Origin: Pseudomonadota bacterium | GTDB lineage: Bacteria; Pseudomonadota; Gammaproteobacteria; Burkholderiales; Burkholderiaceae_B | Assembly: GCA_023387815.1 (NCBI GenBank) | Contig: JAEWHK010000037.1 | Span: 1-64,000 of the forward strand | Direction: 5' to 3' | DNA length: 64,000 nucleotides | Shown: in pieces, positions 1 through 8,174 of the stretch | How positions within the stretch are numbered: the stretch's first letter is position 1 | Layout of the letters: the number at the start of each line of letters is the position of its first letter | Program-made: the position numbers and the translations under genes | The notes under the pieces: model-generated | Told to the model about the DNA's origin: nothing | Database searches by the model: none | What the model saw: the letters and a program-made list of their open reading frames with translations, nothing else

Positions 1-76
1 GGAACCCACCGAAGCACTTGCCCTCACCGGTTAAGGCAGTAGGAATCCCCTTCCTTTAGGGAGGGGAGGATGTCAA
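1..76 (+). mobile_element. Right end of an IS200/IS605-family (TnpB-type) element
   Basis: The sequence ends in a strong GC hairpin, CCCCTTCC (47-54) with GGGAGGGG (59-66) and a TTTA loop, followed by GGATG and TCAA (73-76). This layout, a subterminal hairpin a few bases before a TCAA-type cleavage site, is typical of IS200/IS605 right ends, and the wording matches the right ends of IS1341/TnpB-only elements as I remember them. A second short stem, ACT(T)GCC (16-22) with GGCAGT (35-40), lies upstream. The tnpB gene would be to the left of the window, on the + strand, and cannot be seen. The element abuts and overlaps the 3' end of the PheC-like gene. Confidence 0.65.
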
Positions 77-92
77 TTTTCTGTCTCAGCGG
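1..92 (+). ncRNA. Possible 3' part of a TnpB omega (reRNA) guide RNA
   Basis: In TnpB systems the guide RNA scaffold is transcribed from the right end of the element and the guide is the roughly 16-20 nt just outside it. Here the scaffold would include the stems at 16-40 and 47-66. The guide would begin at 77, inside the PheC-like gene and antisense to it. This rests on the IS assignment; no tnpB is visible. Confidence 0.4.
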
Positions 93-855
93 GAATCCAT
101 TTGTCGGCCAGCTTGTCGTATTCTTTACTGGCTTTCAGCAGATGCATCCACTGGTCGACGTAAAGCTTGAAGCGCATATCGTTTTGTGCAATCAAATAGC
201 CCATCTCGGCGTATTGCAGTGGTTGCTCGGGATTGACAGCACATAGTTTCGGATTCAGTTTGCTTTGCACTCGCGCTTCGGCTGCTTCGGTAACGAATGC
301 ATCCGCCTTCCCACTGGCAACTTCATCAAAAATGGTCAGATTGTCCTTGTGCATGGTCAGCGTTGCGTTGGGCAGCATGGTGCGCGCAAACTTTTCATTG
401 CTGCCACCGGGGTTGGCCACGATGTTGACTTCCGGCCGATTCAGCGCATCAATGCTCTGATATTTTTCCTTGTCCTCGCAACGTACTATCGGCGTTTTCC
501 CGTTAACCATATATGGAGCGCTGAAGAAGGCCTGCTTCTGTCTCTCGGTCGAAACCGAAATGCCGCCTGCACCAATATCACATTTGTCAGATGTGAAATC
601 GCTCATCAGATTTGCCCACGACGTTTTGACGATCTTGACCTCGGCGCCCAGTGTGCCTGCCAGCGCGTTCATCAGATCGATATCCAGTCCTTCAAAATGA
701 CCATCCTTGTCAAAGCTGAAAGGTTTGTAGTCGCCAGGAGTACAAACGCGCAAGGTCTTGCTGTCCATGACCTGCTTGAGGGTGTCTGGCGTATTCTGTG
801 CCATGGCTGAGAAGGGAAGGGTACAAAGCAGCGTCGCCAGCAGGCGTTTTTTCAT
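73..855 (-). CDS. PheC-like periplasmic cyclohexadienyl dehydratase / type 3 solute-binding protein
   Basis: A 260-residue secreted protein with a signal peptide (MKKRLLATLL... ending near AMAQ) and the amino-acid-binding (SBP family 3) fold. Segments such as TSWANLMSDF, NPGGSNEKFA, DNLTIFDEV, LCAVNPEQP and YVDQWMHLLK follow the cyclohexadienyl dehydratase PheC of Pseudomonas closely as I remember it. The Glu in the TEAAEARVQ stretch occupies the place of the PheC catalytic-region Glu. PheC converts prephenate or arogenate to phenylpyruvate or phenylalanine in the periplasm. The start at 855 was chosen over 876 because GGAG lies just upstream and the signal peptide begins there. There are no ABC partner genes beside it. 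The stop codon TGA (73-75) lies within the terminal TCAA of the IS end, so the native C-terminus may have been altered. A plain ABC binding protein remains possible. Confidence 0.7.
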   Translation of the reverse strand: MKKRLLATLLCTLPFSAMAQNTPDTLKQVMDSKTLRVCTPGDYKPFSFDKDGHFEGLDIDLMNALAGTLGAEVKIVKTSWANLMSDFTSDKCDIGAGGISVSTERQKQAFFSAPYMVNGKTPIVRCEDKEKYQSIDALNRPEVNIVANPGGSNEKFARTMLPNATLTMHKDNLTIFDEVASGKADAFVTEAAEARVQSKLNPKLCAVNPEQPLQYAEMGYLIAQNDMRFKLYVDQWMHLLKASKEYDKLADKWIPAETEN

Positions 856-1093
856 GATGATTCTCCGGATGAACAATTGGGAAAATCACAAGTGTGGCTG
901 AAGTTTTCACTTCGGGCAATCGGGCTTATCCCATATGCGGTTAAACTGCGTGCGTCATCATGAGCAGGGCGGCGGGGATTCCGGATATCCTCAGACCACA
1001 TTGTGTGGGTTTTCCTTTGCCTGCCGATAGCATTCCTGATCGCGATAGAATCCCCGATCGAATTGTCAATTAAACCAATCTCATCACTGACCT

Positions 1094-1600
1094 ATGCGTT
1101 CCCTGCCCTGGCTTACCGGCTTTGCACCCATCCATTCAGCGCATATTACCCATCTTGTGCTGGGCAGCTTCCCTTCGGAAACATCGCTGGCTCAACAGCA
1201 GTACTATGGGCATCCCCAAAACCAGTTCTGGCGGCTGATGGGCGCAATCCTAAACGAACCGCTGGCAACGCTGCCGTATGAGCAGCGGGTGAAGGCACTA
1301 TTGCGAAACCGGATCGGGTTGTGGGATGTGTATTCCGGCTGTGAACGCAGCGGCAGTCTGGATAGTGCCATTCGTATGGGTGAACTCAATCCCCTGGACA
1401 GCCTCTTTGAGCATGCACCCGATATCCGTTATGTCGCGTTCAATGGCAAGGCCGCGGCCAAAGCCGGATTGCCTCATATCCCGGAGCATGTGCATACTGA
1501 AACGCTGCCATCCAGCAGCCCGGCGTATACGCTTTCATTCGACAAAAAATTACAGTTGTGGCAACAGTTCTTTGGCCTGGAGCGCCGCAAAGAGGGCTGA
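1094..1600 (+). CDS. DNA-deoxyinosine glycosylase (uracil-DNA glycosylase superfamily)
   Basis: A 168-residue protein of the uracil-DNA glycosylase fold, closest to the hypoxanthine/deoxyinosine glycosylase group (family 6). Visible signatures are LGSFPSETSLAQQQYYGHPQNQ near the N-terminus (the GSFP..S.....YY.HP.N.FW motif), GLWDVYSGCERSGSLDSAI in the middle, and a C-terminal LPSSSPA loop that would insert into the DNA minor groove. It removes deaminated bases, mainly hypoxanthine, to start base-excision repair in the cytoplasm. The length is typical of the family. It stands alone, preceded by about 240 bp with no gene and followed by about 280 bp before the ABC operon. Confidence 0.85.
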   Translation: MRSLPWLTGFAPIHSAHITHLVLGSFPSETSLAQQQYYGHPQNQFWRLMGAILNEPLATLPYEQRVKALLRNRIGLWDVYSGCERSGSLDSAIRMGELNPLDSLFEHAPDIRYVAFNGKAAAKAGLPHIPEHVHTETLPSSSPAYTLSFDKKLQLWQQFFGLERRKEG

Positions 1601-1881
1601 CCATATAGCTGTAAACCCGTAGTGATATTCACGAAGGTGGAATGCCTGCACCGCTCTGATACAATACTCCGGTTCGTCGTTGTGATTACATTTTTTGTTA
1701 CAAATTCCATTGCCGGGAATACCTCTATCGGGAATTCGCCCTCAGGAACGTTCATCAACGGCCGCGGCTCTCATGCGCCCGCGCAGTCAGCAACATTCAA
1801 CGCGGCATAACGACAATACAGATGTAATATCCAATCCTGAATTGTTCTACCTACTGAAGAAAAAAACCAAAGGAGTGTCAC

Positions 1882-2919
1882 ATGAGTCTTTCGCGTCGCC
1901 ATATATTGCAGGCCGCAGGTTTGTCTGGTCTGGCTACCGTTTTTCCCGGAATCAGCCTGGCGCAGAATGCACCGAAGCCGGAAAAAACCGATGTCTCCAT
2001 CGCCGTAGGTGGTAAAGGGCTGGTTTACTACCTGCCGCTCACCATTGCAGAAGAAAAAGGGTTTTTCAAGGAAGAAGGTCTGAACGTCAAGATCGCCGAT
2101 TTTGCAGGTGGTTCCAAAGCCCTGCAGGCGGTGGTTGGTGGCAGCGCCGATGTATGTTCCGGCGCGTTTGAGCACACAATCAACCTGCAGGCCAAGAAAC
2201 AGTTTTTCCGTGCATTCGTGCTTCAGGGTCGTGCACCCATGATTGTACTGGCCGGTAACAAAAAGACGCTGCCAAACTACAAATCGCCAGCCGACCTGAA
2301 AGGCAAGAAAATCGGCGTTACAGCACCCGGTTCCTCAACCAATATGCTGGTCAGCTTCTTCCTGTCCAAGCATGGTCTGAAAGATTCTGATGTGTCCATC
2401 ATTGGTGTGGGCGGTGGTGCCGGAGCGGTCAGCGCCTTGCGTGCTGGTCAGATTGATGCACTCAGCAATCTGGATCCCGTCATCAGTCTGCTTGACGAAT
2501 CGGGTGATATTTTCAGCATTGCCGATACCCGCACACTGAAAGATACAGAAAGCATTTTTGGTGGCCCTATGCCCGCCGGCTGCCTGTATACTTCACAGAA
2601 ATTCATCGATGCCAACCCGGGTTCGGTCCAGGCGCTTACCAATGCCATGGTCAAAGCCGATCAATGGATTCAGAGTGCAGGCCCTGACGAGATCATGAAA
2701 ACCGTCCCCAAAAATTACCTGCTGGGCAATCCGGACGTTTACAAGCTTGCGCTTACCAAAAGCTTCGAAGGTCTGTCACCCGATGGCCGTATCGATCCGA
2801 AAGGGGCAGAAACGTCTCTCAAGGCACAAGCCGCCTACATTGCCGGTTTCAATGCCGAGGCCATCGACCTGTCCAAATGCTGGACCAACGACTTCACTGA
2901 TAAATCTGTAAAAGCCTGA
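1882..2919 (+). CDS. ABC transporter substrate-binding protein (NMT1/nitrate-sulfonate-taurine type)
   Basis: A 345-residue periplasmic binding protein. The N-terminus has a twin-arginine-like stretch (SRRHILQAAGLSGLA) ending in SLAQ, suggesting Tat or Sec export. The body has features of the NMT1/SsuA/TauA family: YYLPLTIAEEKGFFKEEGLNV near residue 50, then FAGGSKALQAVVGGSADVC and GVTAPGSSTNMLVSFFL. The gene starts after a clear AAGGAG ribosome site and is followed 4 bp later by the ATPase gene, so the three genes form an operon. The ligand cannot be named from sequence; sulfonates, nitrate, pyrimidines and aromatic acids all occur in this family. Confidence 0.85.
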   Translation: MSLSRRHILQAAGLSGLATVFPGISLAQNAPKPEKTDVSIAVGGKGLVYYLPLTIAEEKGFFKEEGLNVKIADFAGGSKALQAVVGGSADVCSGAFEHTINLQAKKQFFRAFVLQGRAPMIVLAGNKKTLPNYKSPADLKGKKIGVTAPGSSTNMLVSFFLSKHGLKDSDVSIIGVGGGAGAVSALRAGQIDALSNLDPVISLLDESGDIFSIADTRTLKDTESIFGGPMPAGCLYTSQKFIDANPGSVQALTNAMVKADQWIQSAGPDEIMKTVPKNYLLGNPDVYKLALTKSFEGLSPDGRIDPKGAETSLKAQAAYIAGFNAEAIDLSKCWTNDFTDKSVKA

Positions 2920-2923
2920 TTCC

Positions 2924-3733
2924 ATGACTGATGCTGCGTTAAGCCTGGAAAATATTACCTGCACTTTCGTGTCCCGGGACAACCGGGATGCGAAATACAC
3001 CGCGGTGCGAGATGCTACCTTGCATATTGCACCCGGTGAGTTCGTATCCGTTGTCGGCCCCACTGGCTGTGGCAAGTCCACGTTGCTGAATGTGGGCGCC
3101 GGTCTGCTCTCTCCTTCCTCGGGACAGGTGCGGGTGTTTGGTCAGCCGCTGACAGGTATCAACCGGCGTGCGGGCTATATGTTCCAGGGAGAAGCGCTGC
3201 TGCCCTGGCGCAATGCGCTGGATAATGTCATGGCGGGGCTGCAGTTTGCCGGCGTTTCCAAGCAGGAAGCCAAAGAACGCGGCATGGAATGGCTGCGTCG
3301 AGTTGGTCTGTCACAGGCCGAATACAAGTATCCGCACCAGATGTCGGGCGGAATGCGCAAGCGCGTCATGCTTGCACAAACGCTGATCCGCGATCCCGAC
3401 ATCATTCTGATGGATGAGCCGTTTTCGGCGCTCGATATTCAGACGCGTCAGCTCATGGAAAACGAAGTACTGGATATCTGGATGAAGCAGCGCAAGGCCG
3501 TGCTTTTCATTACGCACGATCTTGACGAAGCCATCGCCATGAGTGACCGTGTTGTGGTCCTGTCGGCCGGACCCGGCACCCACATCATGGGTGAGTTTCC
3601 CATTGATCTGCCGCGTCCTCGTGATGTGGCAGAAGTCCGTACCCATCCTCGCTTTGTTGAACTTCACCAGGCTATCTGGGGCGTACTGCGCGAAGAAGTG
3701 CTCAAGGGTTACGATCAACAGAAACGGAAGTAA
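2924..3733 (+). CDS. ABC transporter ATP-binding protein (nitrate/sulfonate/taurine type)
   Basis: A 269-residue ATPase with Walker A GPTGCGKST near residue 46, a signature MSGGMRKRV, Walker B IILMDEPFSALD and the switch His in ITHDLDEA. It would energise uptake through the permease encoded directly downstream, together with the binding protein just upstream. The signature is MSGGM rather than the canonical LSGGQ, a common variation in this subfamily. It is spaced 4 bp from the binding-protein gene and 1 bp from the permease gene, which indicates one transcript. Confidence 0.9.
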   Translation: MTDAALSLENITCTFVSRDNRDAKYTAVRDATLHIAPGEFVSVVGPTGCGKSTLLNVGAGLLSPSSGQVRVFGQPLTGINRRAGYMFQGEALLPWRNALDNVMAGLQFAGVSKQEAKERGMEWLRRVGLSQAEYKYPHQMSGGMRKRVMLAQTLIRDPDIILMDEPFSALDIQTRQLMENEVLDIWMKQRKAVLFITHDLDEAIAMSDRVVVLSAGPGTHIMGEFPIDLPRPRDVAEVRTHPRFVELHQAIWGVLREEVLKGYDQQKRK

Positions 3734-3734
3734 T

Positions 3735-4529
3735 ATGTGGAACGCCATTAAACCGACAGCCAGGAATTATCGCGTCTGGCAAATTCTGATTGTGATCGTG
3801 CTGCTGGCATTGTGGTACGTCATATCTCTGAACGATACTGCAGCATTCTTTTTCGGGCAGCCACTGGGTGTTGCCGAAGTGATCTGGAACTGGTTCATCG
3901 GCAATGCCGATATCTATCGGCATTTGTGGATCACGCTGGTTGAAACGCTGCTGGCCTTTTTCATTGGTACGATTTGCGGCATGGGCTTTGGTCTGTGGCT
4001 GGGTCTGTCGCGCACCGCGAGTCTGGTTCTGGATCCGTTCCTGACAGCGCTCAACTCCATGCCGCGTGTGATTCTGGCGCCCATCTTTGCCCTCTGGTTC
4101 GGTCTGGGTATCTGGTCCAAGGTTGCCCTGGCATTTACGCTGGTGTTCTTCATTGTGTTCTTCAATGTCTTCCAGGGCATTCGCGAAGTCAGTCCCACTC
4201 TGCTGGATAACGCGCGCATGCTGGGCGCCAACAGGCGTCAGCTGCTGCGTCATGTTTACATCCCTTCTGCGACAAGCTGGGTATTTTCCAGTCTGCATGC
4301 GTCAGTCGGTCTGGCTTTTGTCGGTGCCGTGGTGGGTGAGTATCTGGGCTCAGCCAGCGGTGTGGGCTATCTGATTCTGCAGGCCGAAGGCACTTTCGAT
4401 ATCAATACCGTGGTGGCCGGCATTATTGTGCTGACCATCTTTGCACTGATTCTGGATGGCCTGGTCAGTATCACCGAGAAATACGCCCTGACATGGCGTC
4501 CGGTGGCGGGCGAAACAGAAAAGCTCTAA
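3735..4529 (+). CDS. ABC transporter permease (nitrate/sulfonate/taurine type)
   Basis: A 264-residue inner-membrane protein with about six transmembrane segments. The permease-ATPase coupling loop is visible as LDNARMLGANRRQLLRHVYIP (the EAA motif region). The start at 3735 (MWNAIKPTARN) was chosen because it follows the ATPase stop by one base. The longer reading frame beginning at 3543 would run inside the ATPase gene and has no membrane-protein character. It forms the channel of the importer with the two preceding genes. Confidence 0.9.
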   Translation: MWNAIKPTARNYRVWQILIVIVLLALWYVISLNDTAAFFFGQPLGVAEVIWNWFIGNADIYRHLWITLVETLLAFFIGTICGMGFGLWLGLSRTASLVLDPFLTALNSMPRVILAPIFALWFGLGIWSKVALAFTLVFFIVFFNVFQGIREVSPTLLDNARMLGANRRQLLRHVYIPSATSWVFSSLHASVGLAFVGAVVGEYLGSASGVGYLILQAEGTFDINTVVAGIIVLTIFALILDGLVSITEKYALTWRPVAGETEKL

Positions 4530-4538
4530 CATTCCAGG

Positions 4539-4563
4539 GGCCCGCGTCTTTCGGGCCTTCCTC
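4539..4563 (+). terminator. Possible terminator of the ABC operon
   Basis: GGCCCG (4539-4544) can pair with CGGGCC (4552-4557) and is followed by a short pyrimidine stretch. The T-run is poor, so this is a weak terminator at best. Confidence 0.4.
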
Positions 4564-4694
4564 CCTGCCCAAAGCCAGGCCAGGCATTGCGTCCGGATAT
4601 TGACCTGTTACTTATCAAACCTCTGGGCCGTAAGGGAAGTTTTCTTTGAACCACAGATACGCATGACACATCTTGTTGTTGTGCCAGGAATCGA

Positions 4695-5789
4695 ATGATG
4701 ACAAAACAGATCAGAATTGCAGCCATCCCCGGTGACGGAATCGGCAAGGAAGTCATGCCCGAAGGACTGCGCGTCCTGCAACAGGTTAATGATAAGTTCA
4801 ATCTGAACCTGAGCGTGACGGAATTTGAGTGGGCCAGCTGCGATTATTACGAAAAGCACGGGCAAATGATGCCCGATGACTGGTTTGATACCCTCAAGTC
4901 ATTCGATGCCATTTATTTCGGTGCGGTCGGCTGGCCGGAAAAAGTGCCGGATCATATTTCTCTGTGGGGATCGCTGCTGAAATTCCGCCGGGAATTCGAT
5001 CAGTATGTGAATTTGCGGCCCGTGCGTCTCATGCCGGGGGTGCCGTGTCCGCTGGCAAATCGCAAGCCTGGCGATATTGATTTCCTGGTGGTACGGGAAA
5101 ACACAGAAGGGGAATACTCCTCTGTCGGCGGCAAAATCTTCGAAGGTACCGACAGGGAAGTGGTGCTGCAGGAATCCGTTTTTACGCGCAAGGGCGTGGA
5201 CCGCATACTGAAATACGGGTTTGAACTGGCAAGCAAGCGTGAGCGCAAAACACTGACCGCCGCCACCAAATCCAACGGTATTTCGATCAGCATGCCTTAC
5301 TGGGATGAGCGCGTCGCCGAAATGGCCAAACAGTATCCGGATATCAAATGGGACAAACAGCACATTGATATTCTGAGTGCGCGCTTTGTGCTGCAACCGG
5401 ACCGTTTTGATGTCGTGGTGGCGTCCAACCTGTTTGGTGACATTCTGTCCGATCTGGGTCCTGCATGCACGGGCACAATTGGTATTGCGCCCTCGGCCAA
5501 CCTCAATCCTGAACGTGATTTTCCTTCCCTGTTCGAACCGGTGCATGGTTCTGCGCCCGATATCTATGGCAGGAACATTGCCAATCCGGTAGCCATGATC
5601 TGGTCCGGTGCGATGATGCTGGAGTTTTTTGCCGGTGACCATCCGCAAGCGCAGGCTGCGGCCGACAGTATCATGCGTGCCGTGGAAGAAACACTGGTCA
5701 ATGGCCCCAAAACCCCGGATCTGGGTGGCAATGCCGGAACAACCGAAATGGGTAAGGCAATTGCAGAGCGGGTGGCCAGCGAAAGCTAG
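4695..5789 (+). CDS. ttuC: Tartrate dehydrogenase/decarboxylase (TtuC)
   Basis: A 364-residue member of the isocitrate/isopropylmalate dehydrogenase family. It has the N-terminal IPGDGIGKEV motif, the substrate-binding region LRPVRLMPGV, VVRENTEGEYSSVGG and the metal-binding Asp region ASNLFGDILSDLG, followed by the NAD site EPVHGSAPDIYGRNIANP. The RENTEGEYS...GG pattern and the LW.SLLK.RR segment are those of tartrate/D-malate dehydrogenases rather than LeuB. It oxidises tartrate or D-malate with NAD+. Two ATGs (4695 and 4698) are possible; CAGGAA lies at 4685-4690. It is followed by a strong terminator, so it is probably a single-gene unit. Confidence 0.87.
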   Translation: MMTKQIRIAAIPGDGIGKEVMPEGLRVLQQVNDKFNLNLSVTEFEWASCDYYEKHGQMMPDDWFDTLKSFDAIYFGAVGWPEKVPDHISLWGSLLKFRREFDQYVNLRPVRLMPGVPCPLANRKPGDIDFLVVRENTEGEYSSVGGKIFEGTDREVVLQESVFTRKGVDRILKYGFELASKRERKTLTAATKSNGISISMPYWDERVAEMAKQYPDIKWDKQHIDILSARFVLQPDRFDVVVASNLFGDILSDLGPACTGTIGIAPSANLNPERDFPSLFEPVHGSAPDIYGRNIANPVAMIWSGAMMLEFFAGDHPQAQAAADSIMRAVEETLVNGPKTPDLGGNAGTTEMGKAIAERVASES

Positions 5790-5845
5790 CAGTCACACTC
5801 ATTATCAGCCTACCCATTTGCAGGCACCGCCTTGAGTGCACATTT

Positions 5846-5883
5846 ATCGCCGGATCCCCGTATGTGGGGGCCGGCGATTTTTT
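5846..5883 (+). terminator. Rho-independent terminator after ttuC
   Basis: ATCGCCGG (5846-5853) pairs with CCGGCGAT (5871-5878). An inner CCCC/GGGG helix extends the stem, and six T residues follow. Confidence 0.85.
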
Positions 5884-5964
5884 CTGGTATTGTTTGGTAG
5901 TCGCACCGCTACGCAATTACGCGCAGCATCCACTCGTCAGTAAAACCGTTAACCTCAATTTGGT

Positions 5965-6957
5965 ATGAACAGCAAACCCGTTATTTCCATTGGTGCCCTG
6001 GGGGGCACGATCAGCATGACCGGCAAACCCGGAGAGCAGGGCGTCAGTTCCAATCTGGGCGCCAAAGAACTGGCGCAGTCAGTGCCTGGTCTGGATCAGG
6101 CAGCAGAACTCAGGTTGCATACGCTGGCCAGAATTGGCAGCGGTTCTATACGTTTTCAGCATCTGTTCGATACGCTGGCCTGGGCACAGGAGCAGATTGA
6201 ACAGGGTGCGCAAGGCGTGGTCATCACGCAGGGGACAGACACGCTGGAAGAAACGGCGTTTTTGCTTGATCTGTTCTGGACTCTGCCGCAACCGCTAGTG
6301 CTGATGGGCGCAATGCGCAATCCTCAAATGCCAGGTGCAGACGGAAGCGCCAATCTGCTGGCCGCTGTACAGGTCGCTGCCGCGGAATCGAGCATCGGGC
6401 GTGGTGCAGTGGTTGTGATGAATGACGACATTCATGAAGCGCGGCGCGTGCGCAAAGCGCATACCACGCATGTCAATGCATTCATCTCTCCGGTCTTCGG
6501 GCCTGTCGGCGTGGTACAGGAAAACGTGGTCCGTTATTTACGGGAAACGCCCGCGGCGCCGCGACTGCCGATTCCCGGGGCTTTCAGCGGGAAAGTGATG
6601 CTGCTGGAACACAGTCTTGACGACGACCCCGATATGATCACATTTGCAATGGAAGCAGGGTATGCCGGCATCGTTGTGGCCGGGTTTGGTTCCGGTCATG
6701 CGTCCGAGCGGATGCGGGATGCGCTGGTCGATGCGGCGGCGCGTGTTCCGGTCATCATGTGCAGTCGTACCGGATCGGGCAGTACGACAACATCGGTTTA
6801 TGGCTATAAAGGCGCAGAGATTGATCTGCAGCAGCATGGCATTCTGATGGGCGGCTGGCTGTGTCCGCGCAAGGCGAGGCTGCTGCTGTGCGCTGCTGTC
6901 TGGAATGGTCTGCAGCGGCAGGCGCTGCAGGAATTGCTGGCAGCCTGGTCCCAGTAA
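5965..6957 (+). CDS. Asparaginase/glutaminase family protein
   Basis: A 330-residue L-asparaginase-type amidohydrolase. It shows both threonine active-site signatures: GALGGTISM near residue 13 and the VITQGTDTLEETAF motif near residue 91. A later segment (MNDDIHEARRVRKAHTTHVNAF) is also typical. No clear signal peptide is seen, so it is probably cytoplasmic (type I-like). It would hydrolyse asparagine or a related amide. The ribosome site is weak. A single GTTAACC lies at 5948-5954, which is one isolated match to the put-operator core discussed elsewhere and is probably chance. Confidence 0.85.
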   Translation: MNSKPVISIGALGGTISMTGKPGEQGVSSNLGAKELAQSVPGLDQAAELRLHTLARIGSGSIRFQHLFDTLAWAQEQIEQGAQGVVITQGTDTLEETAFLLDLFWTLPQPLVLMGAMRNPQMPGADGSANLLAAVQVAAAESSIGRGAVVVMNDDIHEARRVRKAHTTHVNAFISPVFGPVGVVQENVVRYLRETPAAPRLPIPGAFSGKVMLLEHSLDDDPDMITFAMEAGYAGIVVAGFGSGHASERMRDALVDAAARVPVIMCSRTGSGSTTTSVYGYKGAEIDLQQHGILMGGWLCPRKARLLLCAAVWNGLQRQALQELLAAWSQ

Positions 6958-7011
6958 ACGGCACCCAGTAAACGGCGGTATATTTCATCTGAAATTTCGG
7001 GAGAGCAACAC

Positions 7012-8103
7012 ATGTCTTATCGGTATCTTGGTAAAAGCGGGCTCAGAATTTCTCCACTCACCTTGGGCACCATGATGTTTGGCGGCGCGACGGACGAATC
7101 ACAGTCGCATCGCATTATTCAGGACGCCCGGGAACGCGGTATCAACTCCATTGACACGGCGGATGTCTACAACGCCGGCGAGTCCGAAAGAGTGGTAGGC
7201 CGTGCACTCAAAGACAATCGTGATTTCTGGGTGCTGGCATCAAAACTGGCCAATCCGGCAGGCGAGGGACCAAATGAACGCGGCATGTCACGCAAGTGGA
7301 TTTTTCAGTCTGTTGAAGCCAGCCTGAAGCGACTGGGCACCGACTATCTCGATATCCTCTATATCCATCGCGAGATTCCGGATGAACCGCTGGGCGAAGC
7401 CATCCGCGCCATTGCCGACCTGATTCGTCAGGGCAAGCTGCGGTACTTTGGGGTTTCCAACTTTCGCGGCTGGAAAATAGCCGATACGGTCAGACTGGCT
7501 GATGCGCTGGGTATCGATCGTCCCGTTGCCAGCCAACCCTTGTATAACCTGGTCTCCCGCCAGGCAGAGGTGGAACAGCTGCCTGCAGCTGCCAACTATG
7601 GCATCGGTGTGATTTCCTACAGCCCGCTGGCTCGTGGGGTACTGACAGGCAAATATGCAGCCGATGCGCCACCACCACCGGATTCCCGGGCGGGTCGGGG
7701 CGACAAGCGCATACAACAGACCGAGTTTCGGGTGGAATCCTTGCAGGTCGCACAGAAAGTCAAAGCCCATGCCGAGCAACGCGGCGTGTCGGCAGCCGAT
7801 TTTGCGCTGGCCTGGGTGTTGAACAACCGCTATGTGACCTCGGCAATTGTGGGACCCCGTACCTTTGAACAATGGCAGGCCTACCTGAAAGCGCTGGAAT
7901 ATCGCCTGACAGAAGACGATGAAGCATTGATCGATTCCCTGGTTACGCCCGGGCACGCGTCTACGCCAGGTTACAGTGATCCGGGCCATCCGGTCAAAGG
8001 CCGTGTACCCTATCCTGCCAGCGAAGGTCCGGGAGACTTCAGCACGTACGCGAAGCCTGCCGGTTCAGATCAGCCTGATAACCGCCAGGGAAACGCGAGG
8101 TAA
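7012..8103 (+). CDS. Aldo/keto reductase
   Basis: A 363-residue NADPH-dependent oxidoreductase of the aldo/keto reductase superfamily. The catalytic tetrad region is visible: SIDTADVYNAGESERVVG near residue 44 (Asp and Tyr), WVLASKLAN (Lys) and DILYIHREIPDEP (His). A ribosome site GGGAG precedes the ATG. The C-terminal 45 residues are Gly/Pro-rich beyond the barrel. The substrate is unknown. It is 54 bp downstream of the asparaginase gene and may be co-transcribed. Confidence 0.85.
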   Translation: MSYRYLGKSGLRISPLTLGTMMFGGATDESQSHRIIQDARERGINSIDTADVYNAGESERVVGRALKDNRDFWVLASKLANPAGEGPNERGMSRKWIFQSVEASLKRLGTDYLDILYIHREIPDEPLGEAIRAIADLIRQGKLRYFGVSNFRGWKIADTVRLADALGIDRPVASQPLYNLVSRQAEVEQLPAAANYGIGVISYSPLARGVLTGKYAADAPPPPDSRAGRGDKRIQQTEFRVESLQVAQKVKAHAEQRGVSAADFALAWVLNNRYVTSAIVGPRTFEQWQAYLKALEYRLTEDDEALIDSLVTPGHASTPGYSDPGHPVKGRVPYPASEGPGDFSTYAKPAGSDQPDNRQGNAR

Positions 8104-8111
8104 CGAAAGAC

Positions 8112-8156
8112 GGGATAACGCAGGTCAGAATGACGCAGGTCGGGATGACCCAGGTT
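8112..8156. repeat. Three tandem 15-bp repeats
   Basis: Three directly adjacent 15-bp units read GGGATAACGCAGGTC, AGAATGACGCAGGTC and GGGATGACCCAGGTT. They fill the short gap between the convergent aldo/keto reductase and AraC genes. Their function is unknown. Confidence 0.8.
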
Positions 8157-8174
8157 CCCGCGCGCCGTAACCAT

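Noticed and set aside
4899..5648. 249-codon antisense frame in ttuC
   Set aside because: It is a shadow of a well-supported dehydrogenase gene with no signature of its own.
5948..5954. A put-type operator upstream of the asparaginase gene
   Set aside because: Only one GTTAACC core is present with no palindrome extension and no array. Single seven-base matches are expected several times by chance in 64 kb.
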